Below are positions 13,723 through 14,874 of a DNA stretch of 14,874 nt, one piece after another. Numbering within the stretch: position 1 is the stretch's first letter; every line of letters begins with the position of its first letter. The position numbers and the translations under genes were made by a program. The DNA lies in contig SOKD01000026.1 in assembly GCA_004376305.1 (NCBI GenBank), positions 1-14,874 on the forward strand. The letters run 5' to 3'. The notes under the pieces were generated by a model. That model did not search any database. It was not told the origin of the DNA and saw only the letters and a program-made list of their open reading frames with translations. The DNA is from Candidatus Cloacimonadota bacterium (lineage in GTDB: Bacteria > Hydrothermota > E44-bin80).

Positions 13723-14874
13723 ATGCTAAAAGAAAAAGTTGAAGTTTCTCTTTTCTTCTATGTTGTTATTGATATTCTTACCATTGTTGCATCTTTTTTT
13801 GTCGCATTCTATGTGCGGGATCTGTTTTTTAGCGAAGAAGCATTGCGACAGACATGGCAATTGAGAGGTTACCTCTGGTTTCTATGGACGGTTATTCCCC
13901 TCTGGATTTTGCTACTTCTCTATGAGAAAGCTTATTTCTCTCTGGAACGAAAGACTGTTTTACATATTGTAATTCCCACGATGAAGGCTGTTATTGAAGG
14001 TCTGTTAGTTATCCTTGCAGTTTTGTTTTTCGCCAAGATGTTTGCCAAGAGCAGGCTTTTCTTCATAATATTCGGATGTGTTAACGCGGGGTTCTTACTT
14101 TTGATACGCTGGATTACTTCTCTGGTGCAGAAAAGGATATTCAGGAATCCGCCATTCTTCCACAATCTTCTTGTTGTGGGAACGGGGGAAAACGCTCAAA
14201 AAATTGGCGACTTCTTCAAGGAACATTCGCATTGGGGAGTTAAGATTGAGGGGTTCTTACGAGCGCTTGATGATGGCAACGTGATCAATAAAGAGAACAT
14301 AATAGGGTCTTTTGAAGATCTTTCAAAGCTGCTGCGGTCATCACCTATTGATTGGGTGATTTTCGCGCTTCCCTCCGAGAACAATCAACTAACTGCGGAT
14401 GGGATTAAGACCTGTAAGGAATTGGGGGTCCTGGCGTCATGCCCTGTTTCAGTTTACTTTCCTTCGAAGAATACCAATATTAGTCTTGATGTATATGGTG
14501 ATATACCGCTCATTAATTTCAGGACCACAACGGTAAAGAAATGGGAATTGTTGCTTAAGGGTATTTTTGATCGGTTTTTTGCTTTCACTCTGCTGGTTGC
14601 TTCAGCACCTCTTTTTATGTTGGTTGCACTACTCATTAAGATGACATCAAAAGGTCCTGTTTTCTTCAAACAGGTTCGTTCCGGAATTAATGGACGGAAG
14701 TTTTTATTTTTTAAATTCAGGACAATGGTAATAGATGCTGAAGACAGGAAGAGAGAACTCGAACACCTTAATGTCAAAAAGATTGTTTTCAAGATTTCGG
14801 ACGATCCAAGAATTACCAGAATTGGTAGATTCTTGCGTAAAACAAGTATTGATGAGCTTCCTCAACTGGTTAAT
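13723..14874 (+). CDS. polyprenyl-phosphate sugar-1-phosphate transferase (initiating), 3' truncated
   Basis: The frame runs open from an ATG 2 nt after the preceding stop to the window edge, 384 codons. It belongs to the WcaJ/WbaP-type polyprenyl glycosylphosphotransferases, which start exopolysaccharide or O-antigen assembly by placing a sugar-1-phosphate on undecaprenyl phosphate. There are N-terminal hydrophobic segments (about 11-31, 51-67, 85-105, 112-132) and a Rossmann-like region beginning LLVVGTGENAQKIG (149-162). The membrane hairpin is at about 281-305, followed by the catalytic core GPVFFKQVRSGINGRKF (311-327), KFRTMVIDAED (331-341), DPRITRIGRFLRKTSIDELP (361-380) and QLVN. The sequence stops just before the expected GEMSLVGPRP-like motif, so roughly 60-80 residues are missing. 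There is no clear ribosome binding site, consistent with coupling. Confidence 0.92.
   Translation, partial: MLKEKVEVSLFFYVVIDILTIVASFFVAFYVRDLFFSEEALRQTWQLRGYLWFLWTVIPLWILLLLYEKAYFSLERKTVLHIVIPTMKAVIEGLLVILAVLFFAKMFAKSRLFFIIFGCVNAGFLLLIRWITSLVQKRIFRNPPFFHNLLVVGTGENAQKIGDFFKEHSHWGVKIEGFLRALDDGNVINKENIIGSFEDLSKLLRSSPIDWVIFALPSENNQLTADGIKTCKELGVLASCPVSVYFPSKNTNISLDVYGDIPLINFRTTTVKKWELLLKGIFDRFFAFTLLVASAPLFMLVALLIKMTSKGPVFFKQVRSGINGRKFLFFKFRTMVIDAEDRKRELEHLNVKKIVFKISDDPRITRIGRFLRKTSIDELPQLVN

Overview
This looks like a chromosomal segment of an uncultured Gram-negative-type bacterium with moderate-to-low GC, judged by eye. The gene mix is a sigma70-style promoter set, Shine-Dalgarno starts, type IV pilus motor ATPases, a PPDK, an L-lysine 6-transaminase, an archaeal-type UbiA prenyltransferase and a UDP-glucuronate decarboxylase-led polysaccharide operon. 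It recalls candidate phyla of the FCB/WOR-3/Cloacimonadota kind. That placement is an inference from family knowledge; there is no rRNA or marker gene here to prove it.

Left part (1-3136): the first 27 bases are the start of a leftward gene that has its own consensus promoter and strong ribosome binding site. A repeat-rich gap follows (88-372), then two adjacent leftward PilT-type retraction ATPase genes (373-2516). This pair is bracketed by two same-orientation copies of a 50-bp degenerate repeat (180-229 and 2643-2692). The 620-bp gap 2517-3136 is a mobile-DNA landing zone. It holds the second repeat copy, a TTGTACCGCT tandem pair, a 13-bp hairpin, and a 278-bp MITE/REP-like element bounded by perfect 28-bp inverted repeats that begin GGGGTCAGG.

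Middle (3137-8272): a tight leftward operon, ppdK -> MscS-type channel with a C-terminal cyclic-nucleotide-binding domain -> UbiA-family prenyltransferase. It is driven by a near-consensus promoter at 8206-8234. A second near-consensus promoter points the other way, with only 9 bp between the two -35 boxes. It serves a putative lipoprotein with an Ig-like domain and a seven-repeat beta-propeller (8312-9628), which is followed by L-lysine 6-transaminase (9718-11040).

Right part (11107-14874): a consensus promoter (TTGACA-17-TATTAT) starts a compact surface-polysaccharide operon: UDP-glucuronate decarboxylase, polyprenol-phosphate mannose synthase-like GT2, rhamnosyltransferase-like GT2, and a polyprenyl-phosphate sugar-1-phosphate transferase cut by the window edge. 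The genes are separated by 3 nt, a 4-nt overlap and 2 nt. Together they supply UDP-xylose, a lipid-linked hexose donor, a chain-extending transferase and the initiating transferase.

No tRNA, rRNA, CRISPR array or intact transposase gene was seen. The most notable items are the PilT pair with different catalytic-motif changes in each copy, the archaeal-lipid-type prenyltransferase encoded with a cyclic-nucleotide-domain channel and PPDK, and the cluster of unexplained terminal-repeat-like sequences around the pilT pair.
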